From assembly GCA_015231325.1 (NCBI GenBank), contig JADGBS010000017.1, positions 1-34,720 of the forward strand: DNA of 34,720 bases, read 5' to 3'. The translations under genes and the position numbers were made by a program. This document shows, piece after piece, positions 26,401 to 34,628 of this stretch. Below the pieces are notes generated by a model that was not told the origin of the DNA, did no database searches, and saw nothing but the letters and a program-made list of their open reading frames with translations. The stretch is from Oligoflexia bacterium (GTDB taxonomy: Bacteria; Bdellovibrionota; Bacteriovoracia; Bacteriovoracales; Bacteriovoracaceae). The first letter of the stretch is position 1. Every line of letters starts with the position of its first letter.

Positions 26401-28972
26401 CACCATTGTAAGGGGGAGGGAAAAGCTTTGAGATCTGTCCAGTAACAGCATTGTTTAATAGTCTCTTTTTTGCAGCACCGTTAATCCAGGAATATGTATA
26501 AAGTTTTTTTCCCATCCACGCAACCCCAGGATATTCTTCTGGAGTAGTGGGTTCATTGGGAAGAAGACGAAGGTAACAGTCTACGACTTCTACAGATAGT
26601 GATTTGTCGCCCAAATAATACATGGGGTTTTTATCATCGATATTCAGATCGTTGATATCAAAGTTTTTGAAAAGCGCTAGCGGTGTTCTTAGTTGAGAAA
26701 GCAGTTCTTTAATCTGTAGTTGATTACGCTGATTTTGTTGACCTTTTTGATCACGTTGATTGTGAATGTATTTTTGTATATTTTCCAAGTAAAGATTTTG
26801 TAATAATGCCTGTTCTATGGGACCGCCGGAATATTCGCCAGAAAGGATGCTCATTATTTTTTGGTAGTTACTAGGAAGTAACAGACCTTTAAATTGTTCA
26901 GCAGTGGTTAGCAAACGCATAATTTTATTATTGATGAGGCCCTCTAATAAGTTAGGGTAGAAAAATGCACGGTAATGAGGGTTAGTCTCTATTTTTTGGT
27001 CGAGGTCTGCCAGTATTAGAGGGACGCTATGCGGCCGCAGTTGCGCTTGCGGCAGCAACGGTGCTTGCGAACCAAGCATAGTTTTTACCAATGCAGTAAT
27101 TTCTGTAAAAATTTCCAAGGGCACTTTCCCCTTTGCCAGGTGCTTGAAATACAGAGAGTACTCGTCCTTTTGTAGTTCGGCGATGGCCTCTTCCAGGGTT
27201 TGTTCAATCAAGAGGGGGATCGCTTCAGTTCCATCTAAAGAGACACTGTCCAAAGAGGCACTGTCAAAAACGAGACTGTCATCAGCAGTGGCGTTTTCTA
27301 TCTTTTGTGCCAGCAGAGTTAATTCATGAGATGAGGGACAGAAGCGATTGTCTTTATTATCACTTTCGTCGTTATTAGGGAAGGCATGTGCACAATCTGT
27401 TTCTTGCTCTAGGGTGGTGAATAGTAGTGCTGCAAATGGTGATAATCCTTGACGACATCTGTTACCAGGAGGATTTTTAGTCGTAGCATTCAAGAAACTT
27501 TGCAATATTTGGTTAAAGAGAATGTAATATTCCTCCTCATTTTGTACGTGCGTTAATTGTTGGAACGCGGGTAATTTAAAATTGTCACAACCTGCTATCT
27601 GACCACCATAGTAGAGAGCATTTTCGATTAGGTAGTGAATTTTACTGGCCCCCAACTTTACATTTAATGGAGCAAGGGGGGCAGCGTCACCCGCCAATAT
27701 TTCTAAAATTCGCTTGATGATATCTTCCATCTTTTTCACTTTGGTCTCTTTCAACAACCAAAGTATGGAGAGAAGGTTTCTAAATGGATTCTCTTGCTGA
27801 TAAAACGAGTCGGATAGTGCAGGTGCTAATCTGCTTAAAACTCCAAAACGGGAGGATGATTCCAGCAAGAGAAAATCTTTTATCAGTAGTGTGAGGAAAT
27901 TTGTAAGCGTGTTGATTCCGGGTAATCCTAGTGTTGCCAGCAGGTCTTGATGACGTTCTAATCCGTTTTTTTTACTACTTTTGTCAGCACCAGTTTCACC
28001 ACCCGTTTCATTACTTGTCTCGTTATCTGCTTCGCTCGAATACTCACCATGAATATTGGGATTTAGCCAGCGAACGAAAAATTTTTTTCTAAGTTCATTG
28101 GATATGTTGGTAGATTCTTTGAGTGTAAGGATGTTTTTTAAACTGTGGTAGAGCTGAAGATTATCAATCCAAGGGGTAATGGTGTCTACCGTGGAGTTTT
28201 TTAGTTGGTTGTTGTGTAAAAACGTGTTGAATAAGGCAGAAAAATTATTAACATCCACCATGGCAAAGAAATTTGAACTCTCCTCCAACAGTTGCTCAAG
28301 CGATTCATCGTTGCTCATAGAGGCAAGTAAGTTTATGCTCCAGCTGGGGTCAAATGCTAGAAGAAAATTTTGCAAAGCAACGGTGTTTAGATTTGTATTA
28401 CAGCTGCCTCTATTACAGCTGCCTCGTTCAGACAATAATAATGCTGTGAGAATAAGTGGATATCGAGGTGGGGTTGATTTTGCCACCGCACTAGATCCCA
28501 CATCCACATTTGTCCCAGACCCCGGCTTTGGATAAATAGATAGTGTCTTCTGCGGATTGAACAGTAGCAAGTTGACCATAGCATCTATCCCATCTGGTCC
28601 AATAGTTTTGACGAGCGAAATAGAGCTGGCAAGTGTCTCTTTACCATTACTATCAATATTACTAGCGCATTGTAGAAAATTGCTGACGAAATTACCGTCT
28701 AGACTTATATCTTGAGGCAGTCGAATTTGTTTGCAGGCCTGTTGGCCGTTAGTAGATTTATTTCGATAGTGAGCACTAGAACTATCCGTTGTTTGGTTGG
28801 TGAAAGTCGATGTCTGTTTTTTACTACATCCACCAAGAATGCCGAGAATAACCATTGTTAGTATTATTAGTGCGACTATTATATGTATATTTCCATTTTC
28901 ATTTCTATTTCCATTTCTATTTCTATTTCTGTTTCTATTTCTGTTTCTATTTCTGTTTTTAGTATTTGACAC
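23483..28972 (-). CDS. Giant lipoprotein, 1829 residues, function unknown
   Basis: Start GTG 28972 is supported by AGGAG about 7 bases upstream and overlaps the end of the outer-membrane protein gene by 14 bases. The N-region is an unusual run of Asn-Arg repeats (residues 6-28). A hydrophobic core and the lipobox ILGGC (Cys49) follow, so it should be an envelope lipoprotein. The mature part of about 1780 residues is mostly helical in character with short Ser, Ala and Asp/Asn low-complexity patches (for example after about 900, ADAAATTATASSES). No catalytic motif or known domain was recognised. The context with a FadL-like porin and another exported protein suggests a cell-surface complex or transport role, but this is a guess. 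It is by far the largest gene here. Confidence 0.85.
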   Translation of the reverse strand: MSNTKNRNRNRNRNRNRNRNGNRNENGNIHIIVALIILTMVILGILGGCSKKQTSTFTNQTTDSSSAHYRNKSTNGQQACKQIRLPQDISLDGNFVSNFLQCASNIDSNGKETLASSISLVKTIGPDGIDAMVNLLLFNPQKTLSIYPKPGSGTNVDVGSSAVAKSTPPRYPLILTALLLSERGSCNRGSCNTNLNTVALQNFLLAFDPSWSINLLASMSNDESLEQLLEESSNFFAMVDVNNFSALFNTFLHNNQLKNSTVDTITPWIDNLQLYHSLKNILTLKESTNISNELRKKFFVRWLNPNIHGEYSSEADNETSNETGGETGADKSSKKNGLERHQDLLATLGLPGINTLTNFLTLLIKDFLLLESSSRFGVLSRLAPALSDSFYQQENPFRNLLSILWLLKETKVKKMEDIIKRILEILAGDAAPLAPLNVKLGASKIHYLIENALYYGGQIAGCDNFKLPAFQQLTHVQNEEEYYILFNQILQSFLNATTKNPPGNRCRQGLSPFAALLFTTLEQETDCAHAFPNNDESDNKDNRFCPSSHELTLLAQKIENATADDSLVFDSASLDSVSLDGTEAIPLLIEQTLEEAIAELQKDEYSLYFKHLAKGKVPLEIFTEITALVKTMLGSQAPLLPQAQLRPHSVPLILADLDQKIETNPHYRAFFYPNLLEGLINNKIMRLLTTAEQFKGLLLPSNYQKIMSILSGEYSGGPIEQALLQNLYLENIQKYIHNQRDQKGQQNQRNQLQIKELLSQLRTPLALFKNFDINDLNIDDKNPMYYLGDKSLSVEVVDCYLRLLPNEPTTPEEYPGVAWMGKKLYTYSWINGAAKKRLLNNAVTGQISKLFPPPYNGELQHLDSKTCTALAIGKVYLLSGKTLKINAPYLLPGELIFKDNDNGHLRLQKLLFYNSLGLNESGGAYSGKDIYEGNIDDYLSAETADAAATTATASSESDKFVDWLKKDFYPIYKEKEFWTEMISNKPFKQFKPFRPIDSRFFETERYSREEMQKIAFFFSQQFLSAPALLPNSDEYFPMQYSDRPNERTDPRSQFLAAPHYLASNINRWCSNNQWATYLYYYPTGFLSANLLQGLEVESYQSLFDRAVWNIAYDKEKDMFVLPSANELMKTLSTLHLLTTADGRKTYMPLISAFPASCWNKMGEQRDCPITFKNGNFAALIQYIQKIKTLYLCPYQSPNYGFSKEFLQQSNELLALSPIPHEFKKLCDSDEFNLFFESEAEKAAQLSLRPMQEIILTDVFSMGKSPHLKTALTQLSAQIKFHKLYRKYFGNYRDNNNRDNDNRGNNERKNYLLTLELLNSPTLHYPSKIAAYTYKQIAESKGTFPASGGLISSYLNFLKQEYDAQYIDQKETSLSYDTLDNAYRMKNNIIDNALTIIGKKFPPEIAATLSTEELNQGTAFRLVKEVLVPLQQKAQKEDLSVLEYLISIIIELDKYPHYQEMLGYLFAYSKDLETLTVYNRALPLVFQHLADPQRPSETDNENAGKPLTWQGPGMKILKQFVRKEILQGTMAITNNFTSKELTNGIGSIAHAAASAASNPSGINAATVTSTAMSTAIVKLIDWMEVNLTASTTDYQNHPDQLVDEWENDTNSILDSNIFENPSYLSALNNIFDAIIQPQPRFKSTASAVPAADGAAAAAPAVINDLSGQIHFALKKGPQLISIYQKQREKKQIEDYFPQLLRSWLQPLKLDQTGEGASSLANLIADENFGSWDNLYRPLLDNPEARKYLLAALKVVSKVSKEQFSTAITEMDKLLPEAYNYANYVCKQARWSKNASPDAIYAIEAISRISSGNSQGWKDQIELLQHWSRAK
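28891..28956. repeat. Eleven 6-bp repeats encoding the Asn-Arg N-region
   Basis: Eleven hexamers of the form TTCTAT, TTCTGT, TTCCAT or TTTCAT (plus strand) encode the N-R/N-G/N-E run just before the signal-peptide core of the giant lipoprotein. Copy changes keep the frame but alter the length and charge of the signal N-region. Confidence 0.88.
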
Positions 28973-30392
28973 CGAATTCTCCTATTAAAGTAAATATTTT
29001 TCCTCCGGCATGTGCTTTTTGTGCCACTTCTCCGTTTTTAATTACTTGAAGATCTTCGCTTTTGATAAACGCTAATTTCCCTCCGAGTGCTAAATAATAT
29101 TCATGTTTGCTATTTGACCAAGCGCTTGACCAGGAGTTAAACCATGCGTTTAATCTGGCCCCCTCTAGTTTTGCTCCTAGTGCTAAAACTTTTTTAGAGC
29201 TATCAATAATCGCCAAGCTTTTAGGATTGTCAGGCATTGCTGATTGATGCAATTCTAGTCCAAAGAAGTTGGTAAGAACTGTTCTTCCCCGGCCCCCTTC
29301 TCCTTCTCCTTTTCCCAGAGTGTTAACTTTTTCTATCCCCAGTCGTAGGTGATTGCTGTTGTTTAACGTAATGATTTCTCGTCGCACGTTGCCGTTATTC
29401 AATGTCTGTACGTTATCGCCAGAAATGGCGATATTGGGGGCCTGATATTTTGACCAATACTGGCGTTCGCCAGCGAGAAAAAATCCCCACCCGTTAATTT
29501 TGTATCCGACCCCGGCGGCCAATGTTGCCGGTTCGAAGAAAGCAATTAGTTTAGAGCTGGCATTGAAAGGGATGGTTGCAAGCGATGAGAGATCAAATTC
29601 AATATTTACGTTAACGTCTGCTTTTGCCGATTGCTCAGCGTGGTAATATAGACCTGCGGAAAACTCGTCGCGATAGCGGTAGAGTATTCCTAAATAGGGG
29701 GTGTACACCGGACGCATTTCTAAAAACATTCTCGCTTTTGCATCATCGCGGGTAATTACTGTTTGGATGTCCCCTGAAACTTGCAGAGAGTAATGTACGC
29801 CCACGCCCAGCGATAGATCCATTGCTGGTACTGGTAGTTTTATCGCTAAGGCCGTAAAGACTTCAGGTTTTTGAGCACGTGCGTTGTGATCCAAATAATA
29901 TGAGTCATTGTCCGAGACGGTAAAAACTTTCGCCAGGGCATTGCTAGGGAGGTAGGCCCCTAGACCAAAAGAGAAAATAGAGCTCAGTGGCAATCCTAGG
30001 CCAATCCCGAAGTTGCTATTATTAATATTGGGGTCGCTTCCCATTGACGTGCCGGCCACCGTGCCTGAGGCGGCAGAGTTCTCTGTGTTTACGATGTTTA
30101 CTAGGTCAGGCGATGACAGCTTAAGGTGATTGTTATCGATAGTAAGTCCCAGCTGGGTATTATGGTTATTAGCAAGTGGAACAAGTGCCGCAGGGTTGGC
30201 GAAGACGCTAAAGGCCCCAGTGTGGGTGGCCGAAGCCGCTCCTCCGAGGGCATTCTCTGCTGCTCCTGGACCGGTAACGCGGTCGTGAGTTTTGCCCAGG
30301 CAGATTGTTGGGGTGATTGCGGGTATTATTATGGATATAAGGAGGGAAGTTGTGACCAGAGTTGTTCGCAAAACTTTTATACAATGCATCAT
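28959..30392 (-). CDS. FadL/OmpP1-like outer-membrane protein
   Basis: The frame is open further upstream, but the start is placed at ATG 30392. This gives a proper signal peptide (MMHCIKVLRTTLVTTSLLIS...) of about 33 residues and lies behind GAGAA; the earlier in-frame ATG at 30542 would add a non-signal stretch. The product is 477 residues. Near the mature N-terminus GAAENALGGAASATHTG and SVFANPAALV match the FadL-family pattern with its NPA motif. The rest alternates polar and hydrophobic residues like beta strands and ends GEFGVKY, with a terminal aromatic residue. FadL-type proteins carry hydrophobic compounds across the outer membrane; the substrate here is unknown. It is the first gene of the minus-strand envelope operon, overlapping the next by 14 bases. 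Confidence 0.68.
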   Translation of the reverse strand: MMHCIKVLRTTLVTTSLLISIIIPAITPTICLGKTHDRVTGPGAAENALGGAASATHTGAFSVFANPAALVPLANNHNTQLGLTIDNNHLKLSSPDLVNIVNTENSAASGTVAGTSMGSDPNINNSNFGIGLGLPLSSIFSFGLGAYLPSNALAKVFTVSDNDSYYLDHNARAQKPEVFTALAIKLPVPAMDLSLGVGVHYSLQVSGDIQTVITRDDAKARMFLEMRPVYTPYLGILYRYRDEFSAGLYYHAEQSAKADVNVNIEFDLSSLATIPFNASSKLIAFFEPATLAAGVGYKINGWGFFLAGERQYWSKYQAPNIAISGDNVQTLNNGNVRREIITLNNSNHLRLGIEKVNTLGKGEGEGGRGRTVLTNFFGLELHQSAMPDNPKSLAIIDSSKKVLALGAKLEGARLNAWFNSWSSAWSNSKHEYYLALGGKLAFIKSEDLQVIKNGEVAQKAHAGGKIFTLIGEFGVKY

Positions 30393-30599
30393 TAATTCTC
30401 GATCTTTTTGTTGTTTATGATTGGGCGCAAACAATGCTGCGTAAAGTGGGTATATGCAATTGGGCGTTGACTGTAAAGACGCAGATTTCAAAAAAGAGGA
30501 TTTTTTTGCTTCACGGGTCATAAAAACTAAAACTATTAGCATTTTTTCGCTAAAACTGTTAACTTCAAAACTGGCATTAGGTCCTTTATTAGCGAATAA

Positions 30600-30625
30600 T
30601 TAGAACATGTATTTAGAACATGTAT
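30600..30625. promoter_or_regulatory. Tandem 13-bp repeat with ACATGT palindromes upstream of butyrate kinase
   Basis: TTAGAACATGTAT occurs twice without a gap (30600-30612 and 30613-30625), 17 bases before the AAAAGGAG ribosome binding site at 30642-30649. Each copy has the palindrome ACATGT. It may be an operator pair or simply a slippage product. Confidence 0.35.
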
Positions 30626-30656
30626 ATTGATCGAACTAAATAAAAGGAGATCATTT

Positions 30657-31778
30657 GTGTCTAGTTTTTCCTCACCACCCTCACTATCCACGGAATCCTC
30701 ACCATCAGTATTTGATAAAAAAATTTTGGCAATAAACCCTGGGTCAACATCTACGAAGGTATCCCTGTTTGTTGGAGAACAGGAGGTATTGCAAGCGAAA
30801 ATCAATCATGATCCCAAGGAGCTGGCCCCTTTCAACACAATTACGGAACAGAAAGGATATCGCTGTAAGCTAATTATCGATGGGTTAAAAAAATCTGGTT
30901 ATTGTAGTGAAGAGTTGGATGCAGTTGTGGGTCGAGGGGGATTGTTGCGACCGATCCCCAGCGGAACTTATCGTGTGAACGATAAAATGCTAACAGATTT
31001 ATATGATAATAAGCGGGAGCACGCCAGTAATTTAGGAGGAATCATTGCGTATGAAATTGCGCAAAAAACCAGCGCTAAGCAGGCATTTATCGTTGACCCA
31101 GTGGTGGTGGATGAGTTTTCCCCGTTGGCGCGATATTCCGGTAGCAAATTTATTGAGCGTAATTCGATTTTCCATGCGTTAAATCAAAAAGCAGTTGCGC
31201 GAAAAATTGCGACAAAGTTAGGGAAAGAATATTCTGTTTGCAATTTCGTTGTAGCGCATATGGGTGGAGGAATTAGCGTTGCTGCTCATACTCAAGGAAG
31301 AGTGGTGGATAATAATAATGCCTTAGATGGAGAGGGGCCTTTCTCTCCTGAACGGACAGGCACTTTACCCACTGGCCAATGGTTAGATTTTATTTTGGAG
31401 AGTGGTTATCCCAAAAATGAACTAAAAAAATTAAACAAAGGTAAAGGCGGTCTGATGAGCTATCTGGGAACGACCGATGCCATGGAGATTGAGCGAAGAA
31501 TTGCGACAGGAGATCAATATTGTGACGAGGTCTACCAAGCGATGGCCTATCAGATATCAAAAGAGATAGGTGCATATTCCACCGTTTTGATGGGAAAAGT
31601 CGATCGTATTATTCTTACTGGTGGTTTGGCATACAGCACTATTCTTGTGCCAAATATCAGAGCACGGGTGGAGTTTATTGCACCTTTAGAAATTATTCCT
31701 GGAGAAAATGAGATGGAGGCCTTGTGGTTAGGTATCAGGCGAGTGTTAGAAAATAAAGAGCAGGTTAAAGAGTATTAG
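30657..31778 (+). CDS. buk: Butyrate kinase
   Basis: Start GTG 30657 is chosen because AAAAGGAG (30642-30649) is 7 bases upstream; a TTG at 30627 in frame lacks one. The product is 373 residues, slightly longer than usual because of a Ser-rich N-terminal tail of about 20 residues. It is an ASKHA-fold kinase: ILAINPGSTSTKVSLF (phosphate loop), VVAHMGGGISVAAH, DGEGPFSPERTGTLPTG, and ILTGGLAYS (adenosine motif). It converts butyrate (or related acids) and ATP to butyryl phosphate, or makes ATP in reverse, in the cytosol. The usual partner phosphotransbutyrylase gene is not next to it. It is divergent from the envelope operon. A branched-chain or other acyl kinase role is possible. Confidence 0.93.
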   Translation: MSSFSSPPSLSTESSPSVFDKKILAINPGSTSTKVSLFVGEQEVLQAKINHDPKELAPFNTITEQKGYRCKLIIDGLKKSGYCSEELDAVVGRGGLLRPIPSGTYRVNDKMLTDLYDNKREHASNLGGIIAYEIAQKTSAKQAFIVDPVVVDEFSPLARYSGSKFIERNSIFHALNQKAVARKIATKLGKEYSVCNFVVAHMGGGISVAAHTQGRVVDNNNALDGEGPFSPERTGTLPTGQWLDFILESGYPKNELKKLNKGKGGLMSYLGTTDAMEIERRIATGDQYCDEVYQAMAYQISKEIGAYSTVLMGKVDRIILTGGLAYSTILVPNIRARVEFIAPLEIIPGENEMEALWLGIRRVLENKEQVKEY

Positions 31779-31880
31779 TTGAATCACGTTGAACGACAAA
31801 TTAAATCTGGACAATGTGTTTTACTATGAGTATTACAAGATACCAAAAAATTGTTTGTCATCAAAACCAAGGAGTATTCA

Positions 31881-32486
31881 ATGAAACATTTTCAAACTAG
31901 CTCTTTTTTTAGTATTATTTTCAGTGTTGTCGGCATGGTTATTATGCTGACGAGTTCTACCGCCAATGCCAACAGCAACAGCAACAGCAGTAATAATTGC
32001 GCGGAGGTGATTCAAAATCATTCTCGCTGGATTCAAACTCCAGCAACGGAACCAGGAAAAACCAATGCGGTGTTTTTCAAATTGGCCATCAATAAAATCA
32101 AGACCCCAAATACCTATAATGCGACCTCTAATGTTAATGTTAATGGTCAAGGCCAAGTTAGTTTTGCAGAAGGAAGCATGAGGGTAATTGATGGCAATAA
32201 TGGTCTGCAAGCTAAGGCCAATCAACTATTCAGTGATCGGCTTTCTGCTCTTGGTCGTTATACGCCCCCCGTTCAACCATTCGCGCTCTATCAAGCAGAC
32301 TATCTAGAACTAATGTTAAATAGCAATGGCACAGCAAACTTAACCTTGGTCAGCAGAGGAAACACTGTTGTTCCTATCAATCAAATGAGTTGCACCGTAA
32401 ATGCATTCGGCACTTTCATCACTGGTTTTATTGAAGACGGGGAAGGGGCCGGAGTGATTTCTTTAACTTTGCACAACGGAACATGA
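31881..32486 (+). CDS. Small secreted protein of unknown function
   Basis: The 201-residue protein starts at ATG 31881 with AAGGAG at 31869-31874; an ATG 30 bases earlier in frame lacks one. A signal peptide (residues 1 to about 31) ends in TANA, then a short Asn/Ser-rich stretch (NSNSNSSNN) encoded by AACAGC repeats. The mature part is probably a beta-rich domain with two cysteines (one near CAEVIQNH and one at MSCTVN) that could form a disulphide. Segments such as VNVNGQGQVSFAEGSMRV and FGTFITGFIEDGEGAG have an alternating pattern. No family was recognised. It follows butyrate kinase by about 100 bp but need not be in its operon. Confidence 0.78.
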   Translation: MKHFQTSSFFSIIFSVVGMVIMLTSSTANANSNSNSSNNCAEVIQNHSRWIQTPATEPGKTNAVFFKLAINKIKTPNTYNATSNVNVNGQGQVSFAEGSMRVIDGNNGLQAKANQLFSDRLSALGRYTPPVQPFALYQADYLELMLNSNGTANLTLVSRGNTVVPINQMSCTVNAFGTFITGFIEDGEGAGVISLTLHNGT

Positions 32487-32674
32487 GTTTTTGATAGTCC
32501 TACCACTAAAGAATGGCGTCTTTTAGTCAACTCACTTCCATAAATATTTCCTGTCTCAATTTTGTGATATTATACTATTGTTACGACTTAATTTTAGTAA
32601 GAGATTATGGATTTTAAAAGGAGACATTTTAAATCAGGTATCTGGTAGAGCTTTTCATTAGGAGGGATTTTATT

Positions 32675-34273
32675 ATGCATTTTTTGAAAATACTGTTGCT
32701 CTTAGGAACAGTAATGTGTTTATTTGTGATGCTTAATAAAGATGAAGTCAATGCAGGTTCGACAGCACCGACGGCCCAAAATGACGATAAGGCCAAAAAT
32801 GATGACAAAAAAGATGCGCCAATTGAGAGGGCCATCCAGCACCTTGGCGGTTCTTCCGCTATGATTAATAAATTTCTCGATACCCCAGGCCAAAGACAGC
32901 TACTTCAGGCCTGTCCACAAACTTATAGAGAAGAGCGGGCAAAAAGGCCTATGTGCGAGGATGAGTATCTCAGAGGAAAAATGGATGCTCAAGCATTTCA
33001 GCAGAATCCTACGCTGGCGGTATCTGGAAATTGTGGCTGTGCGGTGAAGGAGGATGGATCGTTGACCTGCTGGAAAGACAATAGGAGTTGTAACAAAAAT
33101 TTTGTGCCTTCGGATTTTAAGACACAGGAGAATGGGAGCGTAAGCGTAAGCGTACGCTCAGTAGCTATGGGGGATGGATGCACCTGTGTGGTACAGGATG
33201 AAGACGGAATGGTACGTTGCTGGAGAGATTGTTGTGCAAGTGAGTATACCGGGACATGTAAGGTTCCTCAGAATTTGGGGAGCCTAAATTCTCTGTCTAT
33301 GTATGGTGAGAATGCATGTGCGCTACGAAAAGATGGAAAGTTGGCCTGCTGGAATTTTCGAGGGGGGAGAGGTATTAACTATGTAGATACAGGAGTGGGA
33401 TCTATCATTGATTTTCTTGCTCCTCCGTCGGATTTGGGAAAGGTGCTCTCAGTAGTAGTGGGATATGCTTGCATATGTGCGGTGTTGGAAAGTAATAATT
33501 TGCGCTGCTGGGGCCTTAGTTGCACAAAGAAGATGGAAGGTATACGTTCAGTCAGTATGGCACATTATAGTTACTGTGCGGTACAGACAGATGGCAGGGT
33601 ATCTTGTTGGCCGGAGGAGGGACACAGTGCGCTCAGTCATCTCGGTGCGCTGCCTGACAATTTAGGGACTGTAAGATCAGTCTCTGTGGTCTCGGACTCG
33701 TTGGCCTGTGCAGTGCGCGATAAAGATGGAAAGATACTTTGCTGGGGAGAGAATGCCGGCGCCAGTGAGATAAGTAATTTGCTTATGGATTGGGGGCCTA
33801 TACGATCAGTTGAGGGCGGTTGTGCGGTGCTCAAGAATAGTGGAGTGCTGAACTGCAGGTCTAGTCACCCGCTTCCCTCTGACAGTGCTGGTGTTGTTGT
33901 CCTAAATTCCGCACCGACAGTTCCTTGTGGAATGGATGATTGTAAAACTGAAATTAGAAACATAGTACAAGCAAAAGTCCCTAGATCGAAACGTTTCGCC
34001 TTCTTAGGAAAGAGGAATAAAACTTCCAAAGAAATGGCGGTGGAAATTATTGGGAATGCGAAATGTAAGGACGTAATCCCAAAATTAAACTTGAACAAAT
34101 GGGCCGATCGAGAATTTTTGCAGGAAGATATTGAATTTGCGCTGGGTAAAGACTATTCCAGTATTTCTAAAACATCCAAGGGGAAGGCCAAGGAAGTGGT
34201 AGATGCAATACGACAACAACCAAAAAATGTAAGCACTACAGAGGTGCGATCTAATCTCAATGAGGTTGATTAG
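32675..34273 (+). CDS. Secreted RCC1-like seven-repeat protein
   Basis: The 532-residue protein starts at ATG 32675, with GGAGGG about 9 bases upstream. A signal peptide (to about residue 26, ending VNA) is followed by a charged Asp/Lys linker. Between about 115 and 415 are seven repeats of the RCC1 type, each with C(A/V)(V/L)xxDGxxxCW: CAVKEDGSLTCW, CVVQDEDGMVRCW, CALRKDGKLACW, CAVLESNNLRCW, CAVQTDGRVSCW, CAVRDKDGKILCW and the weaker CAVLKNSGVLNC. Seven units suit a closed beta-propeller. The C-terminal 120 residues are helical and basic. RCC1 proteins regulate Ran in eukaryotes and bacterial copies are known both as effectors and as plain secreted proteins; here only the fold is supported. 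No catalytic site is visible. Confidence 0.82.
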   Translation: MHFLKILLLLGTVMCLFVMLNKDEVNAGSTAPTAQNDDKAKNDDKKDAPIERAIQHLGGSSAMINKFLDTPGQRQLLQACPQTYREERAKRPMCEDEYLRGKMDAQAFQQNPTLAVSGNCGCAVKEDGSLTCWKDNRSCNKNFVPSDFKTQENGSVSVSVRSVAMGDGCTCVVQDEDGMVRCWRDCCASEYTGTCKVPQNLGSLNSLSMYGENACALRKDGKLACWNFRGGRGINYVDTGVGSIIDFLAPPSDLGKVLSVVVGYACICAVLESNNLRCWGLSCTKKMEGIRSVSMAHYSYCAVQTDGRVSCWPEEGHSALSHLGALPDNLGTVRSVSVVSDSLACAVRDKDGKILCWGENAGASEISNLLMDWGPIRSVEGGCAVLKNSGVLNCRSSHPLPSDSAGVVVLNSAPTVPCGMDDCKTEIRNIVQAKVPRSKRFAFLGKRNKTSKEMAVEIIGNAKCKDVIPKLNLNKWADREFLQEDIEFALGKDYSSISKTSKGKAKEVVDAIRQQPKNVSTTEVRSNLNEVD

Positions 34274-34289
34274 CATGGCAATGTGCTGC

Positions 34290-34352
34290 GTAAAATGAAA
34301 TTGACTTCAAAAAAATCCGGAGTAAAATGAAGTAGTATTCAAATTTATCCGG
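34290..34352. repeat. Imperfect 31-bp direct repeat
   Basis: GTAAAATGAA...TCCGG occurs at 34290-34320 and again at 34322-34352, with 24 of 31 bases identical. It lies between the RCC1-like gene and the truncated ATPase gene. No function is evident. Confidence 0.65.
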
Positions 34353-34400
34353 TGCAATTTTATGCTCTTTTTAGAATTGATATCAAATTAATTTGGTGCC

Positions 34401-34628
34401 ATGATGGATGCAAAAAACCACTCTCACTCCCGGTACTTAGAAAAGATGGTTAAAGAGGACCTAAAGGAAGCGATGGTCTTTATTGGGGGCCCTCGTCAAG
34501 TAGGAAAAACCACTTTAGCAAAATCTTTTCTGGAAAAACAACAAAACAGCAGCACGTATTTAAATTGGGACAATTTCCAAGATAAAAAGATAATCATCAA
34601 AAAATCCTTTGGATACTCTGTCCTTTAG
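34401..34628 (+). pseudogene. DUF4143-type ATPase, N-terminal fragment cut off
   Basis: ATG 34401 opens a frame of 75 residues with RYLEKMVKEDLKEAMVFIGG and Walker A GPRQVGKTT (about 30-38), then STYLNWDNFQDKKIIIKK. This is the standard start of an ATPase-DUF4143 protein of about 380 residues. The family sequence normally continues to the Walker B (VFDEIHK). Here it changes after about KKSFGYS and stops at TAG 34626-34628, next to a hairpin typical of IS200/IS605 ends. The gene is therefore probably split by an insertion whose body lies beyond the window. It is not the same gene as the DUF4143 ATPase at 16880-18037: the N-terminal sequences differ. Confidence 0.75.

Noticed and set aside
32505..32527. 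Possible terminator hairpin after the 201-residue secreted protein gene
   Set aside because: The stem is short, AT-rich and bulged, with no T-tract following it.
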